Positions 34,401-43,032 of a DNA stretch of 64,000 nucleotides are shown here, piece after piece. Made by a program: the position numbers and the translations under genes. Within the stretch, counting starts at the first letter, position 1. The number at the start of each line of letters is the position of its first letter. Below the pieces are notes generated by a model. That model did not search any database and was not told where the DNA came from. It saw only the letters and a program-made list of their open reading frames with translations. Source of the DNA: Natronococcus occultus SP4 (GTDB taxonomy: Archaea > Halobacteriota > Halobacteria > Halobacteriales > Natrialbaceae); NCBI RefSeq assembly GCF_000328685.1, contig NC_019974.1, forward strand, positions 2,223,001 through 2,287,000, in the 5' to 3' direction.

Positions 34401-34525
34401 ACCGGCACGTACGAGCGCCAGGGCTTAAACGCTCCCGTCACCGGCGGAGCACTCGTGTGACGCTTGCGAGCCCTCGAGCGAGAACGGTGGGGAGTCTTTT
34501 TGACGCCGGAACACACACTGCCGCT

Positions 34526-34984
34526 ATGGACGCCAGCGAGTCGTTTACCGTCGACACGGTCCTCGCACCGGTCGACGGGAGCGAGGAATCCGCGACCGCC
34601 GTCGAGTACGCCGTCGCCGTCGCCGACCGCTACGACGCGTCGGTCCACGCACTGTTCGTGCTCGGCCGCGGCGTCGTACAGGGGATAGACGCCGGCACCG
34701 TCGAGGAAGAGGCCGTCGCCGACAGCACGCAGGGCTTTCTCGACGACATCAGTCACATCGCCGCCGACGAGGACGTCTCGCTGTCGACGTCGGTCGACAA
34801 TGGGTTCTCGACGACCCGCAAGACCCGCCACCCGGGCAACGTCGTCCTCGACACCGCCGACGCCGTCGACGCCGACTTCATCGTGTTGCCACGAGAGCCG
34901 GTGACTGGGGCCTCCGCCGAGGTCCTCGAGAAGGCTGCGGAGTACGTCCTGTCCTACGCCAGCCAGCCCGTCCTCTCGGTGTAG
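34526..34984 (+). CDS. Universal stress protein family
   Basis: A 152 aa Usp-fold protein with the opening strand TVLAPVDGSEESATAVEYAV. The C-terminal nucleotide-binding motif is not canonical: IVLPREPVTGASAEVLEKAA lacks the G-2x-G-9x-G pattern, so it may not bind ATP. A TTTTTG element about 27 bases before the ATG at 34526 suggests a leaderless mRNA; an in-frame extension upstream is not Usp-like. It converges with the acetyltransferase gene. Confidence 0.88.
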   Translation: MDASESFTVDTVLAPVDGSEESATAVEYAVAVADRYDASVHALFVLGRGVVQGIDAGTVEEEAVADSTQGFLDDISHIAADEDVSLSTSVDNGFSTTRKTRHPGNVVLDTADAVDADFIVLPREPVTGASAEVLEKAAEYVLSYASQPVLSV

Positions 34985-34987
34985 CCG

Positions 34988-35551
34988 CTACGCCAGCAGG
35001 ATCCCCATCTCCTGTTCGAAGTTCTCGGTGCCGGTTGGTTCGAACCCGACCCGCTCGTACAGTGCGATCGCCGGCGCGTTCCAGCGCTCGACGGTCAGCC
35101 AGACGTACTGGATCCCCAGCTCGCTTGCGTGACCTAGCAGATGTTTCAGCAGCTGGGTGCCGATGCCGGACTCCTGGTAGGCCTGGAGGACGAAGATCGC
35201 CAGCTCCCACTCGACGTCCTCGACGTCTTCGACCGACTCGGGGTCGTCGACGTCGGGGACGAGGACGGCGTGGCCGACGACGTCCTCGCCGTGGCGGGCG
35301 ACGACGTTGACGCTGTTTTCGGCGATCGTCTCGAGCCAGTTGCGGATCCGCTCGGCGCCTGTCGGCGGGATCCCCTGGGCGCGGTCGGTCGGGTCGAACT
35401 CGACGTACATCTCGACGGTGTCGTCGAGCACCTCGCCGGCGAACTCCTCGACGGCGCGGTACTCGATCTCCCGGTCCGACTGGTCGGTGTCGGTCGTCGG
35501 CGGGGCGGGAAACGGTCCCGACGTCGTGTCGGGATACACGCGATCCGGCAT
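34988..35551 (-). CDS. GNAT-family N-acetyltransferase
   Basis: A 187 aa protein with an approximately 35-residue disordered N-terminus and then a GNAT fold. Motif A is LQAYQESGIGTQLLKHLLGH (acetyl-CoA pyrophosphate loop, Q-x-x-G-x-G pattern), and motif B is IQYVWLTVERWNAPAIALYE followed by RVGFEPTG. Such enzymes transfer acetyl groups from acetyl-CoA to amines of proteins or small molecules; the substrate here is unknown. The start is two bases from the end of the upstream Usp gene on the same strand, so the two are likely an operon. Confidence 0.9.
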   Translation of the reverse strand: MPDRVYPDTTSGPFPAPPTTDTDQSDREIEYRAVEEFAGEVLDDTVEMYVEFDPTDRAQGIPPTGAERIRNWLETIAENSVNVVARHGEDVVGHAVLVPDVDDPESVEDVEDVEWELAIFVLQAYQESGIGTQLLKHLLGHASELGIQYVWLTVERWNAPAIALYERVGFEPTGTENFEQEMGILLA

Positions 35552-35553
35552 CG

Positions 35554-35922
35554 TTATCGCACCAGCTTGACCGTCGTCGGGGCGTTCAACAGGACGAACT
35601 CGGTCAGCGATCCCAGCTGGATCTTCCCCATCGGGCTGATCGTCCCGCCGCCGATGACGAGCTGGTCGAACTCGCCCTGTTCGGCGTAGTTGACCAGCGA
35701 GCTGCCCGGCTCACCCTCGAGCCGCTCGATCTCGGCGTCGACGCCGGCCTCCGAGAGCAGCTTCTCGGCCTGCTGGTACATCTCCTCCTGGGAGCGTTCA
35801 GTCTCCTCTTTTTCGAGGACGACGATGGTGAGATCGTCGCCGATCTCGGTGGTTCGATCGATGGTTCGGCGCAACGCCGTGATCGATTCGTCGCTTCCGG
35901 CGAGACCCAGCAACACGTTCAT
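35554..35922 (-). CDS. Short universal stress protein family member
   Basis: A 122 aa Usp-like protein with the start MNVLLGLAGSDESITALRRT and a central EKEETERSQEEMYQQAEKLL helix. The C-terminal part contains QLVIGGGTISPMGKIQLGSL, a G-rich loop resembling the Usp ATP motif. It is shorter than the typical 140-150 aa. It overlaps functionally with the downstream acetyltransferase as a probable two-gene operon. It diverges from the AAA ATPase gene. Confidence 0.85.
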   Translation of the reverse strand: MNVLLGLAGSDESITALRRTIDRTTEIGDDLTIVVLEKEETERSQEEMYQQAEKLLSEAGVDAEIERLEGEPGSSLVNYAEQGEFDQLVIGGGTISPMGKIQLGSLTEFVLLNAPTTVKLVR

Positions 35923-36021
35923 GGCTACGTGTGTGAGCTAATGGACGAAAACGGTTGTGCCGCCCGCGGGAGCGACCGCGTGACGACGATGTTAAGGGCG
36001 CGTGGAGAATACGTTGACCGA

Positions 36022-37413
36022 ATGAGTGACGCAGCGCTCGATGTCGTCGAGTTCGTGCTCACGACGAGCGTCTACTCCGACGACAGGACGCTGGACGAGA
36101 ACGATCTCCCGCCGTCGTACCGTCGGGTGTTCTGGACGGGCGGGAGCGACGACGGCGACGACGAGGACGGCCGAACCCGCGGGGGGATCACCCGTCCCCT
36201 CTCGGCGACCAACAGCACCGCACGCGAGGCGACGGGCGTCGATCGGCCCTGGGAGGCCGTCTCCGGGCTGATGTTTACCGACCGGGACGAGTTCTCCGGG
36301 ACGATCACGCTCACCGAGCAGGGGATGGCCGAGCAGTGGTATCTCGAACGGGTCGACGAGGAGCGCCTGCTCGAGAACCCCACCCTCGCGAAACATTTCG
36401 ACGAGGCCGACGGGTACGACGTCGACGTCAGCCACGAGGACGCCCGCGAGCGAAACCGGCCGATCCAGGCCGACCGGGTCTGGATCGACGGGCTGCTCGA
36501 GGAGTACTTCGACGAGGAGGAAGACGAGGAGATGCTCGATCTCGTCGACGTCCGGGCCCCCGAGGAGGTCGACGTCACCCTCGACGACCTCGTGCTGACC
36601 GAGGGCCAGGAGGCCGAGATCGACAAGATCGCGAAGGCGATCGAACACCGCGACTACCTCGCGGAGATCGGCCTGCGCGAGATCGGGAAGCTGCTGTTCG
36701 TCGGTCCGCCGGGCACCGGGAAGACCTCCACCGCACAGGCGCTGGCCCAGGACATGGATCTGCCGTTCGTCGAGGTCAAACTCTCGATGATCACCTCCCA
36801 GTATCTGGGCGAGACGGCCAAAAACGTCGACAAGACCTTCGAGGTCGCAAAGCGGCTCTCGCCGTGTATTCTGTTTATCGACGAGTTCGACTTCGTCGCC
36901 AAGACACGGCGCAGCGACGAACACGCCGCCCTGAAGCGGGCCGTCAACACCCTGCTCAAGAGCATCGACAACATCTCGCTGATCCAGGACGACGTGCTCC
37001 TGATCGGGGCGACGAACCACCCCGACCAGTTAGACGCCGCGGCCTGGCGGCGCTTCGACGAGATCGTCAACTTCCCCAAACCCGATTACGACATGCGAGC
37101 CGACATCCTGCGGGTGATCACCCGACAGATGCGCATCGACGAGTTCGACCCCGAACTCGTCGCCGAGGCCACCGAGGGGATGACCGGGAGCGACCTCCGG
37201 ATGGTGCTCCGGGAAGCCGTCCTCGAGGCGCTGACGGAGGATCGGACCGCGCTGACCCAGGAGGACCTGCTCAACGCCGTCGAGGAGTTCGAGGAGCGGG
37301 ACAATCTCAAGAACATGGACATGATCGACGGCGACCACGACGCTCTCGTCGCGGGCGGGGACGTCGGAAGCAGCGGCGACGATCACGGTCACGACCACGA
37401 CCACGATCACTGA
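36022..37413 (+). CDS. AAA+ ATPase with histidine-rich C-terminal tail
   Basis: A 463 aa protein. Residues 1 to about 190 are a haloarchaeal N-domain without recognised family; the AAA module follows. Walker A is FVGPPGTGKTSTAQALAQ near residue 227, Walker B CILFIDEFDFVAKTRRS near 284, sensor 1 VLLIGATNHPDQLDAAAWRR, then the second region of homology. The helical lid includes EATEGMTGSDLRMVLREAVL. The last dozen residues alternate His and Asp (DDHGHDHDHDH) and may bind metal. TTAAGG about 27 bases upstream of the ATG at 36022 suggests a leaderless start. It may be an unfoldase or remodelling factor; client unknown. Confidence 0.9.
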   Translation: MSDAALDVVEFVLTTSVYSDDRTLDENDLPPSYRRVFWTGGSDDGDDEDGRTRGGITRPLSATNSTAREATGVDRPWEAVSGLMFTDRDEFSGTITLTEQGMAEQWYLERVDEERLLENPTLAKHFDEADGYDVDVSHEDARERNRPIQADRVWIDGLLEEYFDEEEDEEMLDLVDVRAPEEVDVTLDDLVLTEGQEAEIDKIAKAIEHRDYLAEIGLREIGKLLFVGPPGTGKTSTAQALAQDMDLPFVEVKLSMITSQYLGETAKNVDKTFEVAKRLSPCILFIDEFDFVAKTRRSDEHAALKRAVNTLLKSIDNISLIQDDVLLIGATNHPDQLDAAAWRRFDEIVNFPKPDYDMRADILRVITRQMRIDEFDPELVAEATEGMTGSDLRMVLREAVLEALTEDRTALTQEDLLNAVEEFEERDNLKNMDMIDGDHDALVAGGDVGSSGDDHGHDHDHDH

Positions 37414-37468
37414 CCCCGTTCGGTGTCGAGAACGCAACGACCAACTGTTCGGCGTTCGTCGTGCCGGT

Positions 37469-38254
37469 ATGTACGATTTCCACGCCCACACCAGCTACTC
37501 GGACGGCTCCTTTCTACCGGGGATGGTGCGAGCCGCCGAGGAGGCAGGACTCGAGGGAATTGGGCTGACCGACCACTGCTCGATCAGCTCGCGCGACCGG
37601 GCCAACGCCACCCGCAACCGCTACGGGTTCAACCTGGATCTCACCTACCAGCGGCGCCGCGACGCGATCGAGCAGGTCCGCGAACGGACCGGGATCGACG
37701 TCTACGACGCCGTCGAGATGGACTACGATCCTCGCGACGAAGCGGAGATCGAAGCCTTCCTCGCGGAAGCGGACTTCCAGTATGTGATCGGCAGCGTCCA
37801 CGCCGTCGAGGGCGAGAACGTCCAGGTGGCCTCGAACTTCGAGGGGCTCTCCGAATCCGACCGGGACACCGTCGTCGACGACTACATCGATCGTCTCGTG
37901 GCGCTGATCGACTCGGAGCTGTTCGACGTCGCGGCCCACCTCGATCTTATCGAGCGCACGCCGCCGCTGCAGGGACGGACGACGACCGACCACTACGAGC
38001 GGGTCGCGCGGGCGTTTGCCGACTCCCGAACGGTCCCCGAGATTAACGCGGGGCGGGCGACCCGCGAGGACCCGATCGTCCACCCCTCCAGGGAGTTCCT
38101 CGAGGCGCTCCGAGAGTACGACGTTCCCGTGACACTGGGAACCGACTCACACGCACCCGAGGAGATCTGCGAGCGAACGACCTTCCTCGAGGAGTACCTG
38201 CGCGACCGAGAACTCGAGCCGGTGAGCCCGCCGGGGCTGGACGCACACCGCTAG
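37469..38254 (+). CDS. PHP-domain phosphoesterase (histidinol-phosphatase-like)
   Basis: A 261 aa PHP-fold metal-dependent phosphoesterase. All metal-binding motifs are present: MYDFHAHTSYSDGSFLPGMV (motif I HAH), GIGLTDHCSI (motif II), EMDYDP and GSVHAVEG (motif III region), HLDLIER, and TLGTDSHAPEEI (motif IV, D-x-H). The organisation is like HisK-type histidinol phosphatases, but many haloarchaeal PHP proteins act on other phosphate monoesters, so the substrate is open. It follows the AAA gene by 55 bases. Confidence 0.88.
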   Translation: MYDFHAHTSYSDGSFLPGMVRAAEEAGLEGIGLTDHCSISSRDRANATRNRYGFNLDLTYQRRRDAIEQVRERTGIDVYDAVEMDYDPRDEAEIEAFLAEADFQYVIGSVHAVEGENVQVASNFEGLSESDRDTVVDDYIDRLVALIDSELFDVAAHLDLIERTPPLQGRTTTDHYERVARAFADSRTVPEINAGRATREDPIVHPSREFLEALREYDVPVTLGTDSHAPEEICERTTFLEEYLRDRELEPVSPPGLDAHR

Positions 38255-38296
38255 CGCCGACGCCACGCTTTTCCGCGCGCCGTCCGTCGGTTCGGT

Positions 38297-38722
38297 ATGA
38301 CCTCCGATCGGAACGTGTTCGGCACCGAGCTCGAACCCTGTAGCACCGATCCGATGACCGGCTTCCTGCGGGACGGCTGCTGTCGGCGCGTCGAGGGCGA
38401 CCGGGGTCGCCACGAGCTCTGTGCGGTGCTCACCGAGGAGTTCCTGCGGTTCAGCAAGGCCCAGGGCAACGACCTCACGACGCCCCGCCCCGAACTCGAG
38501 TTCCCCGGGCTCGAGCCCGGCGACCGCTGGTGTCTCTGTCTGGGACGGTGGCTCGAGGCCGAGGACGCAGACTGTGCGCCGCCGGTCGTCCTCGAGGCGA
38601 CCCACGAGGCGGTCCTTCGTGACGTCGATCCGGACCTGCTCCGGGAACACGAGTACGATCCTCGAGAGCACGACGGGCCGATCGACGGCGACTCCGACTC
38701 CGCTCACGAGCGGTCGAAGTAA
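38297..38722 (+). CDS. DUF2237-family protein
   Basis: A 141 aa protein matching the pattern of DUF2237: NVFGTELEPCSTDPMTGFLR then DGCCRRVEGD, with later AVLTEEFLRFSKAQGNDLTT and GDRWCLCLGRWLEAEDA. The conserved Cys cluster (C at 18, and the Cys-Cys pair) is family-typical and could bind a metal. No biochemical function is established for this family. The C-terminus carries an acidic haloarchaeal tail. Co-directional with the PHP gene, 42 bases apart. Confidence 0.85.
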   Translation: MTSDRNVFGTELEPCSTDPMTGFLRDGCCRRVEGDRGRHELCAVLTEEFLRFSKAQGNDLTTPRPELEFPGLEPGDRWCLCLGRWLEAEDADCAPPVVLEATHEAVLRDVDPDLLREHEYDPREHDGPIDGDSDSAHERSK

Positions 38723-38772
38723 GCGAGCGATCGGGGAACACCCTTTATACGACGGCTTCGAATGGCCGGTAG

Positions 38773-39096
38773 ATGATCGATGGATCGAACCGGACGGACG
38801 CCACCGACGCGTTCGCCCAGCGGGCACAGGCCGAGTACGGCGAGTCGATCCGTCACCTCGTCGCGTTCGGCAGCGCCGTCCGCGGCGGCGAGCGGGGCGT
38901 CCACGGCGAGGCGGAGCTGTTACTGGTCCTCGAGGACGTCGAGCCCGAGCGCGAACTCGAGGCGCTGGCTCGCGAGGTCGGCCTCGAGCACGGGACCGTC
39001 CTCGAACTGCACGTGTTGCCGGCCGAGCGGTACGAGGAACGCGAGGACCACGAGTTCGTCGAGCGGGCGTTCGCCGAAGGGGAGGTATATGTGTAG
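38773..39096 (+). CDS. Minimal nucleotidyltransferase-like protein with altered active site
   Basis: A 107 aa protein with the fold signature of minimal nucleotidyltransferases: IRHLVAFGSAVRGGERGVHG, where Gly-Ser begins the active-site loop. The usual Asp-x-Asp that binds metal is replaced by Glu residues (GEAELLLVLE), so catalysis is doubtful. Such MNT proteins normally pair with a HEPN partner; none is adjacent. CTTTATACG about 27 bases before the ATG predicts a leaderless transcript. Function unknown. Confidence 0.7.
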   Translation: MIDGSNRTDATDAFAQRAQAEYGESIRHLVAFGSAVRGGERGVHGEAELLLVLEDVEPERELEALAREVGLEHGTVLELHVLPAERYEEREDHEFVERAFAEGEVYV

Positions 39097-39165
39097 GCGA
39101 CGCGGTTCCGTTCCGAGTGACGGCCACGATCGCACCGACGCCGCGACCGAGGGGGCGCAGTAGGG

Positions 39166-39993
39166 ATGCGCGTCACCCTGCTCGGCACCGGTGACACGAC
39201 CGGGACCCCGACGGTCGGCTGTGACTGCGAGACCTGCCGGCTCGCCCGGGAGCGAGGACTCGAACGGACTCGCTTCTCGGTCCACGTCGAGAACGAACGC
39301 ACCGACGAGTCGCTGCTGATCGACTTCAGCCCCGACTTTCGCACCCAGTTTCTCCGCGAGGACGTCCCCCTGCCGGACGCCGGGATCGTCACCCACATTC
39401 ACTTCGACCACCTCGACGGGCTGGGCAACGCCTTCCGGGTGTTCGACTCGCTGACCGTCTACGCGGCCGACGAGACCGATCCGCGGACCGGCAAGAGTGT
39501 CGCCGAGACCGTCGCCGACGACTACCACTACCTGAACACGATCACGGTTCGGCCGACGACGCCGCTGGAGCCGGTCCGGATCTGCGGGCTCGACGTGACG
39601 TTCGTCCCCGTCGACCACCCGCCGCTGGTCTGTTACGGCCTCGCGATCGAGGACCCCGAGACGGGCGCGAAGCTGTCGCTCACGGGCGATACGAACTACG
39701 CCGTTCCCGAGCGGTCACGGGACGTCCTCGCAGGTCCCGACCTCCTGCTTGCCGACGCGATCGTGCCGGCGCATCTCTGTGCGTCCCACCCCGCAGGCGG
39801 CCGCCACGAGGCACCGGACGGGACGCCCTACACCTTCGGCTCGAAACACATGACCCGCGAGGGGGCGCTGGCGCTGGCTGACGAACTCGAGGCGAGCCGA
39901 ACCCGTCTCGTCCACGCCGCACACTACTATCCCGCCGACGAGGCGTTCGAAGAGCCGCTTGCCGTCGACGGCGAACGGTACGTCCTCGAGTAA
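39166..39993 (+). CDS. PhnP-like MBL-fold phosphodiesterase
   Basis: A 275 aa metallo-beta-lactamase-fold protein. It begins MRVTLLGTGDTTGTPTVGCD with a Cys pair (CDCETCRLARERG) that in PhnP binds a structural zinc. The metal ligands occur in IVTHIHFDHLDGLGNAFRV, then HPPLVCYGLAIED and LSLTGDTNYAVPE. PhnP hydrolyses cyclic ribose phosphates in phosphonate breakdown, but no phn operon is seen, so the physiological substrate is unknown. It follows the MNT-like gene by 70 bases. Confidence 0.88.
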   Translation: MRVTLLGTGDTTGTPTVGCDCETCRLARERGLERTRFSVHVENERTDESLLIDFSPDFRTQFLREDVPLPDAGIVTHIHFDHLDGLGNAFRVFDSLTVYAADETDPRTGKSVAETVADDYHYLNTITVRPTTPLEPVRICGLDVTFVPVDHPPLVCYGLAIEDPETGAKLSLTGDTNYAVPERSRDVLAGPDLLLADAIVPAHLCASHPAGGRHEAPDGTPYTFGSKHMTREGALALADELEASRTRLVHAAHYYPADEAFEEPLAVDGERYVLE

Positions 39994-40002
39994 GCGACGG
40001 AG

Positions 40003-41274
40003 TTAGAACCCGCCGCCGAACAACAACTCGAGGAAGTCCTGCACCGCGAAGACGGCCAGGACGAACGCCAGCAACACGAGGAAGGCGTTGACGACGTTCA
40101 GCGCGGTCGTGTTGCGGTACTCGCCCATCGTCTCGCGGTCGTTGACCGCCCAGAACAGCAACAGCGCGGCCAGAGGCAGTCCGAAGATCCCGTTGTACGT
40201 CGGGAAGAGGATGACCATGTCGACGACCGACAGGTCGAGGACGCTGCTGACGATCGGCGACGCGAACCCGCTCGCGGTCAGCCCGACGAAGACGAGCTTG
40301 AACAGGCGACTGCTCTGGTCGACGTCGATATCCATCGCCTGTGGGATGATGTAGGCGGGGGTCCACATGATCGGGATGATGCTGTTAAACGCCGCGGCGG
40401 TGACGCCGGCGATGAACAGCACCATCGCCCACGTCCCGAGCACTTCGACGAGGGCCTCGCCGGGCGTGATGAACGATTCGAGCTCGGTGAACCCCATCGG
40501 CTGTAACACCGCGGCCGAGACGACCAGGATCGCGACAGTGGTGATCCCGCCGACGGTGAAGCCGAGGACCAGATCCTGGCGCGCGTCGGAGACGTCGCCC
40601 TCGTCGGTCCAGCCTTTCTCCTCCACGAGAATCGACTCGAGGAAGAAGTTTGGCCACAGCGCGGTCGTCCCGAGCAGGCCGGCCGCGATCGCGAGCGCGC
40701 CAAGCGAGTCCGAGGTCGGAACGAACCCGAGCGCGACCCCGCCGAGGTCGGGGTTGCTCCAACCGGCGACGATGAGATACAGCACCATCACCGCCATCAT
40801 CATCACGATCATCAGCTGTTCGATCTTCTGGTAGTTCAGTAAGCCGACGCCGATGGCAACCAGTGTCGTGACGACGGCGACGGGTTGCCAGGCGATGGCG
40901 CCACCGGTGACGAAGGAGACTCCGGCGCCGACGGCAGCGACGAGGCCGAGCGTCCAGGCGACACAGCCGATCGACAGAAACACCGCGATCGCCGTCGCGA
41001 GCCTCTTTCCGACCTTCTCACGGACGAATATCATGAGCGGCTTGCCGTGGATTCCGAGCCGCGCGCTCATGTCCTGGGCCATCACGCCGAGCAACACCGC
41101 TCCGACGACGGCCCACAGCAGCGTGTAGCCGTGCATGATCCCCGCCTGGCTCGCGATAAAGACCGAGCCAGAGCCGAAGTAGCTGGCGACCATGACGAAC
41201 GCCAGCCCGTACTCCTGTACCGCCTCGGATAGTTCTCTAGCGATTCTTGCCGTGAAGTTTTCAGTAGTACCCAT
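40003..41274 (-). CDS. Nramp-superfamily transporter with non-canonical metal-binding motifs
   Basis: A 423 aa protein with about eleven membrane helices in Nramp order. The first helix region, VMVASYFGSGSVFIASQAG, aligns with the canonical AYxDPGN helix, but Asp, Pro and Asn are replaced (FGSGS). The helix 6 motif is LWPNFFLES where Mn/Fe transporters have MPHN. It therefore probably does not carry Mn2+ or Fe2+ in the standard way; Nramp-related magnesium or aluminium transporters have comparable losses. It is transcribed away from the DUF5787-like gene with a 180-base gap upstream. Confidence 0.82.
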   Translation of the reverse strand: MGTTENFTARIARELSEAVQEYGLAFVMVASYFGSGSVFIASQAGIMHGYTLLWAVVGAVLLGVMAQDMSARLGIHGKPLMIFVREKVGKRLATAIAVFLSIGCVAWTLGLVAAVGAGVSFVTGGAIAWQPVAVVTTLVAIGVGLLNYQKIEQLMIVMMMAVMVLYLIVAGWSNPDLGGVALGFVPTSDSLGALAIAAGLLGTTALWPNFFLESILVEEKGWTDEGDVSDARQDLVLGFTVGGITTVAILVVSAAVLQPMGFTELESFITPGEALVEVLGTWAMVLFIAGVTAAAFNSIIPIMWTPAYIIPQAMDIDVDQSSRLFKLVFVGLTASGFASPIVSSVLDLSVVDMVILFPTYNGIFGLPLAALLLFWAVNDRETMGEYRNTTALNVVNAFLVLLAFVLAVFAVQDFLELLFGGGF

Positions 41275-41452
41275 GAATTAAATTTGCGGTTGTTTCCGTC
41301 TGTCGCTCGTTCATCCTATAGAGATAGTACTGCGAAGTCAGCCAAATATAGCAGTTACGCACGGAAAAGCCCCCGCGTTTCAAGTTCCGGGCTACGGCCG
41401 AAACAGCGCCTGAATCGCCTGAACTGAGGTGTGTTGAAAGCCGCGCTATCGG

Positions 41453-42430
41453 TCAGCTGAACCGCTCCAGCCCCGTCTGTGTCCGCCGCCGTCCGCTCGG
41501 ATCGGCGACCCAGTCGGTGCGGTGGTCTCGCTCGGTCTCGTGGTCGACTGCCGGAGCGGACCCCCGGACGTAGCCGGGACAGTCGACCCCACAGTCACCT
41601 TCCGCGTCGACGGCCCGACCCGCCCACTCGCAGTACGGCACCGTCGCCCCGTTCGAGTCGGCGGCCCGACAGCGCTCACAGGCCGGCAGCCCGTACGTGC
41701 GCCACCCCTTCCCGTAGGCCCGTTCTGCGAGCCGACGGCGGGTGCGTGCTTTCGCCGCGGGCGAAGCGATCGCGATATCGGTCCGACCGGGGTGGGACTC
41801 GAGCGGTTCGATCCCGGGTTCGGCGACCGACAGCGGCGTCGGCTCCCGGAGGACGTCGATCTCGCGGACCGCGCCGTCCTCGCGGTGAACGCGCCAGATC
41901 CCGACTTCGTCGGGGATCCGGTTGCGGTGGGCCCCGGTCACGTAGCTCTCGGTGGCCAGTACGACCTCGTCGACCACGCCGAGGCTGACGTCCGTACGCA
42001 GCTGGGCCTCGAGGTCGCCCGGTCGGCCGAGATCGGGCTTGTTCTCGATAGCGAGGACGCGGTCGTACCAGTCGGGGTACCGGGCGACCTGGCGGACGTA
42101 CTCCCGTCCGTTCCGGCGTTCGCGTTCGAAGAAGCCGACTTCGATCGCGCGCTCGGTCGCGCGCCGGGCCCGGTTCGGATGGCAGTCGAAGGCGTCTTTC
42201 CAGTACCGCGTGCGGCCGGGGCCGACTCGCGACTCGATCGCCGCCGTCGGAATCGACTCGGCCGTGATCGCCGCTCGATCCGGGAACCCGGGGCCGGGTT
42301 CGATCCCGACGATATCGAGGACGCGACCGCCTGGGTTGGCGACGCCGGCCCCGAGCTGGCGGGCGAAGAGCCGATCGCTCCGGCCCTCGAGGAAGGCACA
42401 CAGCTCGAGCTCGAACGCGAACTCGCTCAC
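41453..42430 (-). CDS. DUF5787-like haloarchaeal protein, possible PD-(D/E)xK nuclease
   Basis: A 325 aa protein read from the GTG at 42430 (VSEFAFELELCAFLEGRSDR); the longer frame above it is not family-like and overlaps the small zinc-finger gene. The motif DRVLAIENKPDLGRPGDLEA has an E-x-K spaced like a PD-(D/E)xK nuclease, followed by QLRTDVSLGVVDEVVLATES. The C-terminus holds a Cys cluster (ACERCRA, YCEWAG, CGVDCPGY) that may bind zinc or an Fe-S cluster, as in Cas4-like nucleases. The nuclease idea is inference. The family name is from memory. Confidence 0.7.
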   Translation of the reverse strand: MSEFAFELELCAFLEGRSDRLFARQLGAGVANPGGRVLDIVGIEPGPGFPDRAAITAESIPTAAIESRVGPGRTRYWKDAFDCHPNRARRATERAIEVGFFERERRNGREYVRQVARYPDWYDRVLAIENKPDLGRPGDLEAQLRTDVSLGVVDEVVLATESYVTGAHRNRIPDEVGIWRVHREDGAVREIDVLREPTPLSVAEPGIEPLESHPGRTDIAIASPAAKARTRRRLAERAYGKGWRTYGLPACERCRAADSNGATVPYCEWAGRAVDAEGDCGVDCPGYVRGSAPAVDHETERDHRTDWVADPSGRRRTQTGLERFS

Positions 42431-42544
42431 GAACGGACGAACGGCCGACGGAAAGAAAAGGGGTCGGATCCGTCGGTTCGCTCTCCGACAGTGTCTCTTC
42501 GAACAACAGGATTGATCACCCTGTGGTTCGAAGCCGGACGACGT

Positions 42545-42688
42545 ATGGGGGTACTCGATGCGTTGGGCGTTCGAAACTGCGACGGAACGACGCGGTACGA
42601 GTGTCGAAACTGCGGGCGAGAGCTGACGGCAGACGACGAGAGCTGCTCCGGCTGTGGCTCCCGGGAGATCGCCCACTACGAGTTCTGA
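42545..42688 (+). CDS. Small zinc-ribbon protein
   Basis: A 47 aa protein (MGVLDALGVRNCDGTTRYEC onward). Two pairs, C-x-x-C in YECRNCGREL and C-x-x-C in ESCSGCGSREI, form a minimal zinc ribbon of the kind abundant among haloarchaeal very small proteins. It ends IAHYEF. The gene lies divergently from the DUF5787-like gene and 95 bases ahead of a second small zinc protein. Role unknown; members of this size class have been linked to regulation or protein interaction. Confidence 0.7.
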   Translation: MGVLDALGVRNCDGTTRYECRNCGRELTADDESCSGCGSREIAHYEF

Positions 42689-42783
42689 CTCGGTTCGGCG
42701 TCCGTACACCCCGAGCAGCCGCAGTACGCGTCCCACCGCGAGCGAAACGCTGATTTACGATCGAGACTACCTCCCGGTGAGGA

Positions 42784-42987
42784 ATGGCAAACCGGGACGA
42801 CGTTTCCAGGGAACTCGCGGAGTGTACGGAGTGTGGTGCCGTCTACGCGGCCAGACAGTGGCCTGATGGGCGGATCAAGACGATCGGGAGCGAGAGCTGT
42901 CAGTGTGGCTCGACGGAGTTCTCGCTCGTCGAAACGGTCGCGGCCGACGACGAGGTCGAAGGGCGGACGCCGGACGAGGCGGAGTAG
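42784..42987 (+). CDS. Small zinc-finger protein
   Basis: A 67 aa protein with C-x-x-C in LAECTECGAVYAARQWPDGR and a second C-x-C in ESCQCGSTEFSLVETV, giving four metal-ligand Cys in a treble-clef or ribbon arrangement. The C-terminal tail is acidic (DEVEGRTPDEAE). Same orientation as the 47 aa zinc protein just upstream. No known function. Confidence 0.7.
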   Translation: MANRDDVSRELAECTECGAVYAARQWPDGRIKTIGSESCQCGSTEFSLVETVAADDEVEGRTPDEAE

Positions 42988-43032
42988 CGTCCGAACCGGA
43001 ACGCGTTTGCTCTGCCGTACTCGTCTGTGCTC

